From NCBI RefSeq assembly GCF_007362775.1, contig NZ_CP041692.1, positions 2,542,001 to 2,606,000 on the forward strand: DNA of 64,000 bases, in the 5' to 3' direction. A program made the position numbers and the translations under genes. This DNA comes from Microlunatus elymi (lineage in GTDB: Bacteria; Actinomycetota; Actinomycetes; Propionibacteriales; Propionibacteriaceae). The notes beneath the pieces are model-generated. The model saw only the letters and a program-made list of their open reading frames with translations. It was not told the DNA's origin and made no database searches. Each line of letters begins with the position of its first letter. Position 1 is the stretch's first letter. Below are positions 26,913-35,328 of the stretch, in pieces.

Positions 26913-26941
26913 GGGGCGACACCGAATCGCGGTGTCGCCCC
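26913..26941 (-). terminator. hairpin downstream of the DUF5679 gene
   Basis: A 12-bp perfect stem: GGGGCGACACCG (26913-26924) and CGGTGTCGCCCC (26930-26941), with a 5-nt loop. It lies just beyond the stop of the minus-strand zinc-ribbon gene and before the ThiF-like gene. No clear T-tract follows. Confidence 0.6.
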
Positions 26942-26991
26942 ATTCGCAGTCGTCAGGTCCGGCAGACGCCGGGCACTTCAAAGTCTTCGGG

Positions 26992-27153
26992 TCAGGCCTT
27001 CCCGAGGATGCGGTTCAGGTTGGTGCCGCACACCGGGCACTTCGCCTTGGCCATCCGGGTGCCCTTCTCGTTGACCTTGACCTCGCCGGTGGCCTCACGC
27101 TTCTCCTTGCACTTGACACAGTAAAACTCACCACTGTAGGTCTCTGCAGCCAC
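26992..27153 (-). CDS. DUF5679-type small zinc-ribbon protein
   Basis: A 53-residue protein with two CxxC knuckles, YCVKCKEK and KCPVCGTNL, and a lysine-rich middle, matching the short DUF5679 zinc-ribbon family common in actinobacteria. GTG at 27153 is chosen because AGGAGAG lies 5 nt upstream. Function unknown; nucleic-acid or ribosome binding is a guess from size and charge. It appears monocistronic: a hairpin follows and nearly 1 kb without genes precedes it. Confidence 0.8.
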   Translation of the reverse strand: MAAETYSGEFYCVKCKEKREATGEVKVNEKGTRMAKAKCPVCGTNLNRILGKA

Positions 27154-28126
27154 GTTCTCTCCTCGCTCGTACATGGGCGCTCATCTCCGTGGCCGGGTTT
27201 CCGGCACGGACCCGGGGGTCAGCCTGGCCGACAAGCGCTCACTCGCCGGTAACTCTAGGTGAGTATGCCGCAAACCCACTGCGCGTGCGGATTGCCGCCC
27301 GGTGTGTCGGCCGGGGCCGGGAAGGACGAAACCTCCAGGAACATCGGATCGCTTGCCTTCCCCTGCGAGCGTGCCGACCATCCGGAGGTTTCGTGACCTG
27401 CACGTTATGGGTAAATCTCCCACCCGTCAAACGCCGAGATCTCCACTTCGGTGGATAACTCTGTGGACGATGTGTGTACGCCCGGACTCGGCGTGTGGAC
27501 ACCCGTCCGTCGCCGACCGGTCACGCTGCGGTAGCCCTGTGGACACGTCCGGTTCGCGGGTTTCTCAAATTCGTGTCCGGAGGTGAGACGACCATCCCGA
27601 ATCGGACCCGACCGACCGTCCCGTCCGGAGGAGGTTCTGAACGGTCGGCACGCGTTCGGAAACCCGTGCTGCCGTCCGCACATCGAGGCGTACATTTTCC
27701 AGCCGGCGTTGGCATCGGCCGTGCCCGACCGCTATCAGCGTGTGCGTTTTCCCACCGGAGCTGAGTTCGTGCCAATCCATGCGGTCCGGGTCGAAATCCA
27801 GCCATGCGGTCCGGGGTCGAAATCCAGCCCATGCGGTCGGGGGTCGAAATCCAGCCATGCGGTCCGGGGTCGAAATCCAGCCATGCGGTCCGGGGTCGAA
27901 ATCCAGCCGGAGCCGGGTTTTGATCTCCTCAAGCCGCGTGTCCCGGCCGCAGAACCCGCACGTGCTGGAAAGTGACCGCCCGGACCGGACCCAGGGCGTC
28001 GGCACGCGACCAAACCAGTGCGTACGTGATGAGAAGCGTCGGTGCTGACGGCTAACGTTGGTCTCGCTGGAAATGACCAGCTCGGGAGCCCGGGTTCGGG
28101 CCCGGTCGCCGGCGGAGGAGGGGCTG
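27154..28126. other. gene-poor interval with a tandem repeat
   Basis: About 970 bp with no gene I can support. Several overlapping open frames exist on both strands but lack ribosome binding sites, and those crossing the repeat shift frame with every copy. The left part (27240-27560) is less GC-rich than the flanks and probably holds the promoter of the zinc-ribbon gene. The right end holds the ribosome binding site of the metallopeptidase gene. Confidence 0.6.
27778..27907. repeat. five direct copies of a 26-bp repeat
   Basis: The unit is close to CATGCGGTCCGGGGTCGAAA plus TCCAGC. Copies start at 27778 (25 bp), 27803, 27830 (one extra C before it and one substitution), 27856 and 27882, arranged head to tail without spacers. 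Because 26 is not a multiple of 3, a coding role is unlikely. Confidence 0.95.
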
Positions 28127-28858
28127 ATGGCACGACGTAGTCGGCGTCCTGCTGCCGACCAGCCGGCGTTGCTCGGCCCTGATCATCCGAAGCGGGCGGA
28201 GGATCAACCCGAGGCGGAGCGTTCGACTCCGTTGATGGCGCGCGACGAGTCGACCCGACAGTCCGCGGATGATCGTTCCGGACGAGATCCGCAGGTCGCC
28301 GAGGCGCCGAGGGTGGTCGTTCGCCGCAGCGCACGGCGCAAGCGCACCGTGACCGCCTATCGGGACGCCGACACCATCGTGGTGCTGATTCCGCAGCGGA
28401 TGACCAAGGCCGACGAGCGGGTCTACGTCGAGGACATGGTCGCCAAGGTGCTGGCCCGGGAGTCGCGCAGCGCCGCGCCGCGCGGCGACACCGCGTTGGC
28501 CGACCGAGCCCGTGAGTTGTCCGAGCGCTATCTGGAGCCGCAGCTCGGCTACGCGCCGGAGCCGTCCTCGGTGAACTGGGTGACCAATCAGAATCACCGC
28601 TGGGGCTCGTGTACGCCCAGTGCTGCGACGATCCGGTTGTCCGACCGGATGCTGCCGATGCCGTCCTGGGTCGTCGATTACGTGCTGCTGCACGAGCTCG
28701 CGCACCTGGTCGAGGCAGGCCACACCCGGCGGTTCTGGCGGCTGGTCAACGTCTACCCGGATGCGGACAAGGCGCAGGGCTACCTGGAGGGATTCCAGGC
28801 CGCAGCCACTCTCGGCCGCGGCAGTGAAACACCGGCCCTCAACGGTGCCAGCCAGTGA
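28127..28858 (+). CDS. SprT/YgjP-like zinc metallopeptidase
   Basis: About 243 residues. The C-terminal half has HELAHLVEAGHTRRFW, the HExxH plus downstream His arrangement of the YgjP/DUF45 family, preceded by the family's WGSCTPSAATIRL. The first ~65 residues are charged and low-complexity. ATG at 28127 is chosen because GGAGGAGGGG lies just upstream; an earlier in-frame ATG has no ribosome binding site. The following gene overlaps by 4 nt (GTGA). Biological substrate unknown. Confidence 0.8.
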   Translation: MARRSRRPAADQPALLGPDHPKRAEDQPEAERSTPLMARDESTRQSADDRSGRDPQVAEAPRVVVRRSARRKRTVTAYRDADTIVVLIPQRMTKADERVYVEDMVAKVLARESRSAAPRGDTALADRARELSERYLEPQLGYAPEPSSVNWVTNQNHRWGSCTPSAATIRLSDRMLPMPSWVVDYVLLHELAHLVEAGHTRRFWRLVNVYPDADKAQGYLEGFQAAATLGRGSETPALNGASQ

Positions 28859-29487
28859 GTGAAGCAGCCGCCGACAGCCGCTGGGTGATCGTGCTGTCGG
28901 ACTATCGTGCAGTGGCGCCACCCGGCGTCGACGCGGCGACCTTCGCAGAAGCGTGCCTGACCGACAGTTACGAAGCGATCGCGGCGATGTCCGGCGTCCG
29001 TGCCGGTCTGGCCGGAGATTCTCCTGTCCTGGAAGAGATCCGCTGGCCCGAGGATGTGTTGATCAACTCCGACGGACGATCCGCGCTCGCCGTCGTCGAC
29101 CGGCTGGCTGCCGGCGGACATGATCATCCGCCGACCGTGTTGATCATGATTCCGGCCGACGTGCCCGACCTGCCGGAGATGATCATCGCCAAGATCGCCA
29201 GGGCGCTGATCCGAGCCGACGTCGCGCTGGCCCCGCAGCTCGGTGGCGACGGGCCGGCCGTCGACGGGCTGGCCGCTGCCGGGGTACGGCTGCCGTGGCC
29301 TGACTGGCTGGACCGCGACCTCGACCTCGACCATGATCCGTACGCCGAATTGAGCGACCTGGCCCCCAGACGCAATCTGGTCGTGCACACGCCCGGCTGG
29401 CACCGTCTCCGCAGCCCCGATTCGGTGTGCCGCCTGGATCCCGGCCTGGAGGGGTGGGACAACCTCCGGTTGTTGCTGTCCGAGTGA
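28855..29487 (+). CDS. unrecognised protein, possible GT-A-like nucleotidyltransferase fold
   Basis: A 210-residue protein starting at a GTG that overlaps the metallopeptidase stop. It begins with a beta strand (WVIVLSDYRA), has LIMIPADVPDLPEMII in the middle, and DLDLDHDPYAELSDL later. The DVPDLP pattern recalls the metal site of MobA/CofC/DUF2064-type nucleotidyl- or glycosyltransferases, but the N-terminal glycine-rich loop of those families is missing. I do not recognise the family with certainty. The overlap suggests it works with the metallopeptidase. Confidence 0.45.
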   Translation: MSEAAADSRWVIVLSDYRAVAPPGVDAATFAEACLTDSYEAIAAMSGVRAGLAGDSPVLEEIRWPEDVLINSDGRSALAVVDRLAAGGHDHPPTVLIMIPADVPDLPEMIIAKIARALIRADVALAPQLGGDGPAVDGLAAAGVRLPWPDWLDRDLDLDHDPYAELSDLAPRRNLVVHTPGWHRLRSPDSVCRLDPGLEGWDNLRLLLSE

Positions 29488-29518
29488 GCCTGGACGAGTC
29501 CGAACCATGCCGGCGCAG

Positions 29519-30049
29519 TCAGCAGCGACGCGCGGCGGCGATCAACTCTCGTACGGTCCGGTCGATCGCCGGCAGCCGGTCGAGCGAGAACCATTGCACA
29601 TCGGTGGATTCACTGCTGACCACCGGCGGTTGGGCCGGGTCGGCGGTGATCAAGTACTGGACGTCGAGATGGTAGGCCGGCCGGACCGGACCGCACGGCA
29701 CCTCGTGCCGGGACAGCCGCAGGACCGGGCCGAGCGTCAGCTCAGCCAGCCCGGACTCCTCGGCGGCCTCCCGCAACGCCGCCGAACCGAGGTCGGGATC
29801 GGCGGTCTCGATGTGGCCACCGGTCTGCAACCAACGCCCGAGCTTGCGATGCAGCGTCAGCAGGACCCGATCTCGTTCCGGCGAGATGATCATGCTGCTG
29901 GCGGTCAGATGCTCGCCGACACAGTCTCGCGACCAGCCGTCCGGATGTCGCCGAAGATGATCAAGGTACGCGGTACGCAACCGTTCCTGATCCTCGTCCG
30001 GCGGCCGCCAGGCTGCGAGGACAGCTCGGCAGCCGGCCGCCAGCTCCAT
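29519..30049 (-). CDS. NUDIX hydrolase
   Basis: About 176 residues. The Nudix box is partly atypical: GGHIETADPDLGSAALREAA, then EESGL, keeping REAAEESG. Earlier regions contain MIISPERDRVLLTLHRKLG. ATG at 30049 is chosen; upstream codons belong to the aldo-keto reductase gene region. It follows the reductase by about 23 nt on the same strand. The nucleotide substrate is not predictable. Confidence 0.8.
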   Translation of the reverse strand: MELAAGCRAVLAAWRPPDEDQERLRTAYLDHLRRHPDGWSRDCVGEHLTASSMIISPERDRVLLTLHRKLGRWLQTGGHIETADPDLGSAALREAAEESGLAELTLGPVLRLSRHEVPCGPVRPAYHLDVQYLITADPAQPPVVSSESTDVQWFSLDRLPAIDRTVRELIAAARRC

Positions 30050-30072
30050 CGGCTTCGATCGATCGCGGCTGG

Positions 30073-30942
30073 TCAACCGGCGATCGCGTCCAGCTCGTTG
30101 ATCACCGGGGCCGGCAACCGCAGCTCGGCTGCCGCGACATTCTGCTCCAGATGCGCCACCGAGGACGTACCCGGGATGAGCAGGATGTTCGGCGAACGCT
30201 GCAGCAGCCACGCCAGGGCGACCGCCATCGGCGTCTGGTCGAGCTCCTTGGCGATCGTGTCCAGCTGCTCCGACTGCAGCGGGTTGAAGCCGCCGAGCGG
30301 GAAGTACGGCACATACGCGATTCCCTGCTCTGCAAGGGAATCCACCAGTTCGTCGTCACGCCGGTCGGCCAGGTTGTAGAGATTCTGTACGCACACGATC
30401 GGGGCGATCGACCGGGCCTCGGCGACCTGCTCGGCATTCACCGTGCTGATCCCGATGTGCTTGATCAATCCGTCGCGCTGCAGCTCGGCCATCACCTCGA
30501 CCGTGTCGGCGATCGACCCCGGTTCCGGCGCGGCGAATCCGCCCAGCCGCAGGTTGACCACCTCGATCACATCCAGCCCGAGATGATCAAGATTGTCGTG
30601 CACCTGCTGACGCAACGACTCCGGGCTCAGGTGCGGGATCCAGTTGCCCTGGTCGTCGCGTTGGGAGCCGATCTTGGTGACCAGGTGAAGATCATCGGGG
30701 TAGGGATGAAGCGCTTCCTTGATGATCTCGTTGGTCACGTACGGGCCGTAGTAGTCGGACGTGTCGATGTGGTTGATCCCCAACTCGACGGCCCGCCGCA
30801 ACACCGCGACGGCTTCCGCGCGATCCGCCGGCGGACCGAAGACACCCGGCCCGGCCAGCTGCATCGCGCCGTACCCCATCCGGCCGAGGGTGAGATTCTC
30901 CGCCAGCGTGTACGAGCCGCCGGGAAGGGGTGCTTCGGTCAT
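30073..30942 (-). CDS. aldo/keto reductase
   Basis: A 289-residue NADP-dependent TIM-barrel oxidoreductase. The catalytic Asp and Tyr lie in NHIDTSDYYGPYV and the Lys in LVTKIGSQR. The coenzyme-binding end has IPGTSSVAHLEQNVAAAELR. Start ATG 30942 overlaps the stop of the DUF2342 gene (ATGA), so both are translated from one message. The substrate is unknown. Confidence 0.9.
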   Translation of the reverse strand: MTEAPLPGGSYTLAENLTLGRMGYGAMQLAGPGVFGPPADRAEAVAVLRRAVELGINHIDTSDYYGPYVTNEIIKEALHPYPDDLHLVTKIGSQRDDQGNWIPHLSPESLRQQVHDNLDHLGLDVIEVVNLRLGGFAAPEPGSIADTVEVMAELQRDGLIKHIGISTVNAEQVAEARSIAPIVCVQNLYNLADRRDDELVDSLAEQGIAYVPYFPLGGFNPLQSEQLDTIAKELDQTPMAVALAWLLQRSPNILLIPGTSSVAHLEQNVAAAELRLPAPVINELDAIAG

Positions 30943-32510
30943 TCTTTTCCGTCCTCGTCTTGTTGTCCCTTGGGATTGTCCAGCAACTCGGCCAGCGCGG
31001 CGTCGAAGGCGGCGTCCTCGCTGCTGCGGGTCTCGCCCTTGGCGTAGCCGATCGGGTCGTCCAAGTCGGAGGAGGAGGGGAGCAGATCGGGGTGGGCCCA
31101 GATGGCGTCCCGGCCGTCCGCGCCGCGTTCGGCCCGGACCGCCGCCCACAGGTTGGCGGCATCGCGCAGCCGCCGCGGCCGCAACTCCAAGCCGACCAGG
31201 GTGGCGAAGGTGGCCTCGGCCGGACCGCCGGTCGCCCGCTGGCGTCGAACCATCTCGGCGATCGCCTCGGCCGACGGCATCCAGCGCGACGTCGCGACGC
31301 CGACCACGTCGTCGACCCAACCCTCGACCAGGGCCAGCATGGTCTCCAGCCGTTCCAGGGTCGCCTGCTGCGCCGGGGTCTTCTGCGGCTCGAACAGACC
31401 GCCCTCGAGCGCGGAGGACAGGTCCTCCAGGTTGCCGCCCTCGATCTCGCCGACGGCCTGCTCCAAGGCGGACGTGTCGATGGTGATGCCGCGGGCGTAC
31501 TCGGCGACCAGTGCGAACATCTGCTCCCGCAGCCAGCCGGCCGAGGCGAACAACCGCTGCCTGGCCGCCTCCCGCAGCGCGAGGTAGATCACCACGTCCG
31601 AGGCCGACTGCTGCAGGCCTTCGGCGAACTTGCTGACATTGGTCGGCAGCATCGCGGCCTGGCCGGAGGGAGCCAACGGCAACCCGATGTCGGTCGTGCC
31701 GACCACCTCGCTGGCCAGATTGCCCAGCGCCTGGCCGACCTGCATGCCGAACATGCTCGCGCCCGAGCTGCGCAACATCGGCCGGAGCATCTGCTCCATG
31801 CCCTTCATCTCCGGCGGCAGACCCGGGTGATCCTCGCCACCCAGGCTGAGGGCACCCTCCATCGCGTCGGCGATGTGGGTTGCCACCGGCTCGATCAGCC
31901 GCTGCCAGGTGGGCATCGTCCGCTCGACCCAGTCGGCGCGGCTCCAGGCAGCGATCGTCCGTGCGCCCGGCGGAAACTCGGTGGCCTGGTCCAGCCAGGA
32001 CTCGGCCAGTTCGAACGCGTCGCTGACCTCACGCCGCTGGGCGTCGTTGGGGGTGCGATCCTCGCCCAGCGAGGCGACGGTCTTGCGGGCGACGTCCTTG
32101 GTGACGTCCCAGTTCACGCCGCCGTCCGGCGCCGTGCCGCCGAACATGCCGCCGCCGGCTCCGCCGCTGCCGCCGAACATGGCGAACGCGTTCTGGAGTT
32201 GCTGCATCAGCGCGTTCATGTCCGGGGCCTGGCCTCCTTGGCCGCCGAACGCGGCGAACAACGCCTCCAGCGGATTCTCGCCGCCGGCCTGACCGGAGCC
32301 GCCGGGGGCGCCGGCTCCGCTGCCGCCAAAGCCGACCGGGCCGTTGCCCGGGGACGCAGGAGAGTGTTCGCCGGGCGTCGGCCCGAGCGGCCGCTGCGTC
32401 GGCCCGCCGGTGGCCGGATCGGAACCGGGGTTGGGCTGGTCCGAAGAGTCGTCCTCACCGAACGGGTCCTGGGGTAGTTCGTCGTCGCCGGGACGGCGGT
32501 CGTCGGCCAT
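30939..32510 (-). CDS. DUF2342 family protein (annotated as zinc metalloprotease family)
   Basis: A 523-residue protein with a Gly/Pro-rich, acidic first ~110 residues (repeats such as GGSGAGAPGGSG), then a helical domain of the DUF2342 family that neighbours PDZ-Lon and UPF0182 genes in mycobacteria (Rv3195). The family is often labelled zincin, but I see no HExxH: the corresponding stretch reads YLALREAARQRLF. Activity is therefore doubtful. Start ATG 32510 has GGAGCAG upstream. Coupled to the aldo-keto reductase. Confidence 0.8.
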   Translation of the reverse strand: MADDRRPGDDELPQDPFGEDDSSDQPNPGSDPATGGPTQRPLGPTPGEHSPASPGNGPVGFGGSGAGAPGGSGQAGGENPLEALFAAFGGQGGQAPDMNALMQQLQNAFAMFGGSGGAGGGMFGGTAPDGGVNWDVTKDVARKTVASLGEDRTPNDAQRREVSDAFELAESWLDQATEFPPGARTIAAWSRADWVERTMPTWQRLIEPVATHIADAMEGALSLGGEDHPGLPPEMKGMEQMLRPMLRSSGASMFGMQVGQALGNLASEVVGTTDIGLPLAPSGQAAMLPTNVSKFAEGLQQSASDVVIYLALREAARQRLFASAGWLREQMFALVAEYARGITIDTSALEQAVGEIEGGNLEDLSSALEGGLFEPQKTPAQQATLERLETMLALVEGWVDDVVGVATSRWMPSAEAIAEMVRRQRATGGPAEATFATLVGLELRPRRLRDAANLWAAVRAERGADGRDAIWAHPDLLPSSSDLDDPIGYAKGETRSSEDAAFDAALAELLDNPKGQQDEDGKE

Positions 32511-32530
32511 ATCGCTGCTCCTCTGCCTGG

Positions 32531-32604
32531 GGGCTGTCGGTGCTGGGGTACGGGGTGATCAAGGACCGTGCCCTGAGTCGACCTCGCTCAAGTTCCGACA
32601 GCCC
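32531..32604. repeat. 10-bp inverted repeat in the DUF2342 upstream region
   Basis: GGGCTGTCGG (32531-32540) and CCGACAGCCC (32595-32604) are perfect complements about 54 bp apart. They lie between the sugar-binding lipoprotein gene and DUF2342. They could be a long-loop terminator or paired operator half-sites. Confidence 0.4.
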
Positions 32605-32664
32605 ATTCAACCGCACCGGGACAACGCACCGAAGTCGACGGGTCGGCGTTCGCTCTCAGCAGAG

Positions 32665-33978
32665 TCAGGACTGCAGTTGCGAGCTCGCCTCGTCGACCAG
32701 CGCCTGAGAGCCGTCCCGGACGCTCGCTTTGCCGAACAGGATGTCGGTGGCGTGCCGGATCACGACCGACTCCAGCGAACTGCCGCCCGGCGGCACCTGG
32801 GCCGGGGTGTCACCCAGCTCCGACTCCGAGGTGGTGAGGAAGTCGATCACCGCCTTGCCGGCGGCATCCAGCTTCGGCTTGATCGAAGTCGCCACCTCGG
32901 TGTTCGGCGGCATCCCGCGCTCGTCCTGGATGAAACCGCCGCACTCGGTGCTGTTGACCCACCAGTTGACGAACTTGCCGACCGCTTCGGGGTTCTTGGT
33001 CCGGGCCGACGCGGACCAGAGCATGGTCGGAACCAGCCAGGACTTCCGCTGCGCCGCCTGGCCGGCGACGCTGGGGAAGCGCAGCATCTTCAGCTCGGTG
33101 CCGGCCGCCTCGGTCAGTGCGGAGAGCTGGTTGGTGGCGTACCAAGCGATGCCGAGCTTGCCCTTGACGAAGGGCGCCTGGTCGAAGTTCGTGCTTTGCT
33201 CCTCGCTGATCGCCGAGGCCGGCGGCACGCTGTTGTCCTTGGTGAACTTCATCCAGTACTCGAAGTACGGCACCAGGTCGAGGGTGTCGAAGCCCAGTTT
33301 GCGGTCGGCGGTGAACAAGTCCTTGCCGTGCTGCCGCAGCCACGCCTGCAGCGGATTCAAGGCTCCGAGTACGGCGAAGGCGCCCTGACTGCCGTACGTG
33401 CCCTTCGGGCTTTTCGCGGTCAGTTCCTTGGAGATCTCGTGGTACTGGTCCCAGGTCCAGGTCTTGTCGTCAGGGAGGTCGACGCCTGCGGCGGAGAACA
33501 CCTTCGGGTTGACCATCACCCCGCAGCTGCCGACACCCATGGTGATCCCGGTCAGCTCGCCGTCGACCTTGCCGACGTCCACCGTGCCTGCAGCGAATTT
33601 GGAGGTGTCGGCGTACTGCCCCAGATCCAGCAGAGCGCCGCCGGCACTGTACTGCGCCAGGTAGGTGTTGGCCATCTGGATCACGTCCGGCGCGTTGTGG
33701 CCGGCCACTTGGGTGGCGAACTTGTCCCAGTAGGTGCCCCACTCTCCGGGAATCGGCTTCAAGGTCACCCCGGGGTTGGCCTTGTGATAGGCCGCGAGTG
33801 CCTGGTTGGTCTCCTCGTTGCGCAGCGGGTTGCCCCACCAAGTGACGCTCAGCTCGGCTTCGGTGGCCGAACCGGATTTGGCGTCGTCCTTCCCGCATCC
33901 GGTCAACCCGAATGATGTGGCCGCCAGGCTGGCCGCGCCGGCGACGCCGGCACCCAGAAGTTGACGTCGTGTGATCAT
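32665..33978 (-). CDS. ABC-type extracellular sugar-binding lipoprotein
   Basis: A 437-residue family 1 solute-binding protein. The N-terminus carries a twin-arginine signal (TRRQLLGAG) and a lipobox LTGC with Cys28 as the lipidated residue, so it would be exported and anchored outside the membrane. The mature part starts with ELSVTWWGNPLRNEETNQAL, typical of carbohydrate-binding proteins. No permease or ATPase gene is next to it, so it is an orphan component. A LacI-type operator lies 23 bp upstream of the ATG, and AAGGA forms the ribosome binding site. Confidence 0.9.
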   Translation of the reverse strand: MITRRQLLGAGVAGAASLAATSFGLTGCGKDDAKSGSATEAELSVTWWGNPLRNEETNQALAAYHKANPGVTLKPIPGEWGTYWDKFATQVAGHNAPDVIQMANTYLAQYSAGGALLDLGQYADTSKFAAGTVDVGKVDGELTGITMGVGSCGVMVNPKVFSAAGVDLPDDKTWTWDQYHEISKELTAKSPKGTYGSQGAFAVLGALNPLQAWLRQHGKDLFTADRKLGFDTLDLVPYFEYWMKFTKDNSVPPASAISEEQSTNFDQAPFVKGKLGIAWYATNQLSALTEAAGTELKMLRFPSVAGQAAQRKSWLVPTMLWSASARTKNPEAVGKFVNWWVNSTECGGFIQDERGMPPNTEVATSIKPKLDAAGKAVIDFLTTSESELGDTPAQVPPGGSSLESVVIRHATDILFGKASVRDGSQALVDEASSQLQS

Positions 33979-34001
33979 CGGCAGAGTCCTTCTCAGGCTG
34001 T

Positions 34002-34017
34002 TGGGAACCGCTTTCCA
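34002..34017 (-). promoter_or_regulatory. LacI-family-type operator upstream of the sugar-binding lipoprotein
   Basis: TGGGAACCGCTTTCCA is an imperfect 16-bp palindrome centred on CG, resembling operators of LacI/CcpA-type regulators. It lies 23 bp before the start codon on the coding (minus) side. No regulator gene is in the window. Confidence 0.55.
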
Positions 34018-34131
34018 GCGGATTGAACCGTGCCGGTGGACGCGGTGTCAAGGACATCGCGGCGCGTCGTTATGACGTTTCAACGGGTCGGGTGCGGGGC
34101 ATCCAGACCTGCCGCGCGGGCGGGCACGGCA

Positions 34132-34164
34132 ACGCCCGGCCGGGAGTGTTCTCCGGCCGGGCGT
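34132..34164 (-). terminator. terminator after the DUF1269 gene
   Basis: ACGCCCGGCCGG (34132-34143) pairs with CCGGCCGGGCGT (34153-34164) around a 9-nt loop. It lies 24 nt beyond the DUF1269 stop codon. Confidence 0.7.
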
Positions 34165-34188
34165 CGAGTCGATGGTGCTGCGGATGGA

Positions 34189-34674
34189 TCAGCTGTCGAA
34201 GGCCTCGAGCAACTGGTCCCGCTCGCCTTCGGTCAGGTTGGTGCTGATCAGGCTCGCGTGTACGCCGTGAAAGCGCTCGGCGAGACGGTCGAAGTCTCCT
34301 CGCTCGGTGATCAGGAAGAGCGCCGAGGTGCCCGGGGTGATCTCCCGCTTCAGCTTCTCCAGGTCCTCGTGCTTGATGCCGACCGAGGACAGTGCTCGGC
34401 TCAACCCGCCGATGGCTGCGCCGGCGGCGGCACCGACGACCGGGAGGAAGAACAGGGTGCCGATCAGCAGACCCCACAGCGCGCCCCAGCCGCCGGCCTT
34501 GGCGCTGTCCTCGTGGGAGCCGTACGACTTCGGCTTGGACTCGCCCTCGGGCCACTCCACGATCGCATGGTCGTACAGCTTCACCAGGCCGTCGCCCTCG
34601 GCATTCTTGACGATCGAGGCGGCATGAGCCGCGCCCTGCGGATCGTCGAACTTCCAGACCGTGAAGGTCGTCAT
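34189..34674 (-). CDS. DUF1269 family membrane protein
   Basis: A 161-residue protein with a soluble N-terminal domain (MTTFTVWKFDDPQGA) and a central Gly/Ala-rich hydrophobic hairpin (GALWGLLIGTLFFLPVVGAA). A C-terminal alpha-beta segment ends LTEGERDQLLEAFDS. This layout is typical of DUF1269 proteins. ATG 34674 has AAGGAGCGAGG upstream. It faces moaE across a 213-bp divergent gap. Function unknown. Confidence 0.8.
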   Translation of the reverse strand: MTTFTVWKFDDPQGAAHAASIVKNAEGDGLVKLYDHAIVEWPEGESKPKSYGSHEDSAKAGGWGALWGLLIGTLFFLPVVGAAAGAAIGGLSRALSSVGIKHEDLEKLKREITPGTSALFLITERGDFDRLAERFHGVHASLISTNLTEGERDQLLEAFDS

Positions 34675-34873
34675 CGGGCCTCGCTCCTTAGTAGTCACGA
34701 CAACTGCAGGTGGCCGGGACGTATCCGCACCCCCACCACGGGCCGGCTCATCTCGGCCCGTCGGAACCCAACCATGCCGCCGTTCCGGGCTCATCACCCA
34801 TTCCGGGCGATTCAGTCTCACAGGTCGGTCCGCGACCCGGTCACGTACCCGCCGAACCCACAACTGGACCGCG

Positions 34874-34879
34874 TAGGGT
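34874..34879 (+). promoter_or_regulatory. -10 box TAGGGT of moaE
   Basis: TAGGGT ends 8 nt before the moaE ATG, with no Shine-Dalgarno sequence in between, suggesting a leaderless transcript. No clear -35 element was found. Confidence 0.45.
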
Positions 34880-34887
34880 CTGGTGCC

Positions 34888-35328
34888 ATGGAACCGGTGC
34901 GGATCTCGCGGATCACCGAGCAGCCGTTGAGCGTCGATCGGCTGCTGGCCGCGGTGTCCGGCCCGCGGGTGGGCGGGATCGTGATCTTCGTCGGCGCTGT
35001 ACGTGATCATGATCAACCGGCGGCGGCGGACGCCGAGCGAACCGTCCGGTCATTGGACTACACCGCTCATCCGCTGGCCGACCAGCGGTTGGATGAGGTG
35101 GCGAAGCAGGCGGCCGCGATCGACGGCGTGCAGACGGTCGCGGTCGAGCATCGCGTCGGGCACCTGGACATCGGTGATCTCGCGGTGGTGATCGCGGTCG
35201 GCGCCGAGCATCGCGGCGAGGCGTTCGCCGGCTGCCGGCAGTTGATCGACGAGCTCAAGGCCGGTGTGCCGATCTGGAAGGAACAGACTTTCGCCGACGG
35301 GGTCTCGGAGTGGGTCGGTCTGCCATGA
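34888..35328 (+). CDS. moaE: molybdopterin synthase catalytic subunit MoaE
   Basis: A 146-residue MoaE, which with MoaD sulfurylates precursor Z to molybdopterin. Characteristic segments are GGIVIFVGAVRDHD, VAVEHRVGHLDIGDLAV, EHRGEAFAGCRQLIDELK and VPIWKEQTF, including the catalytic lysines. ATG at 34888 follows a TAGGGT box. No moaD or other molybdenum-cofactor gene is nearby. Its stop overlaps the start of the PDZ-Lon protease gene (ATGA). Confidence 0.92.
   Translation: MEPVRISRITEQPLSVDRLLAAVSGPRVGGIVIFVGAVRDHDQPAAADAERTVRSLDYTAHPLADQRLDEVAKQAAAIDGVQTVAVEHRVGHLDIGDLAVVIAVGAEHRGEAFAGCRQLIDELKAGVPIWKEQTFADGVSEWVGLP

Noticed and set aside
27450-27458. DnaA-box-like GGTGGATAA
   Set aside because: One mismatch to the consensus and isolated; no cluster of boxes, no AT-rich unwinding region and no dnaA or dnaN nearby.
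27778-27907. Possible CRISPR array
   Set aside because: The 26-bp units are directly adjacent without spacers, and no cas gene is present.
27565-28005. Open frame through the 26-bp repeats
   Set aside because: The repeat length shifts frame at each copy and similar open frames exist in several phases, so the openness reflects composition rather than coding.
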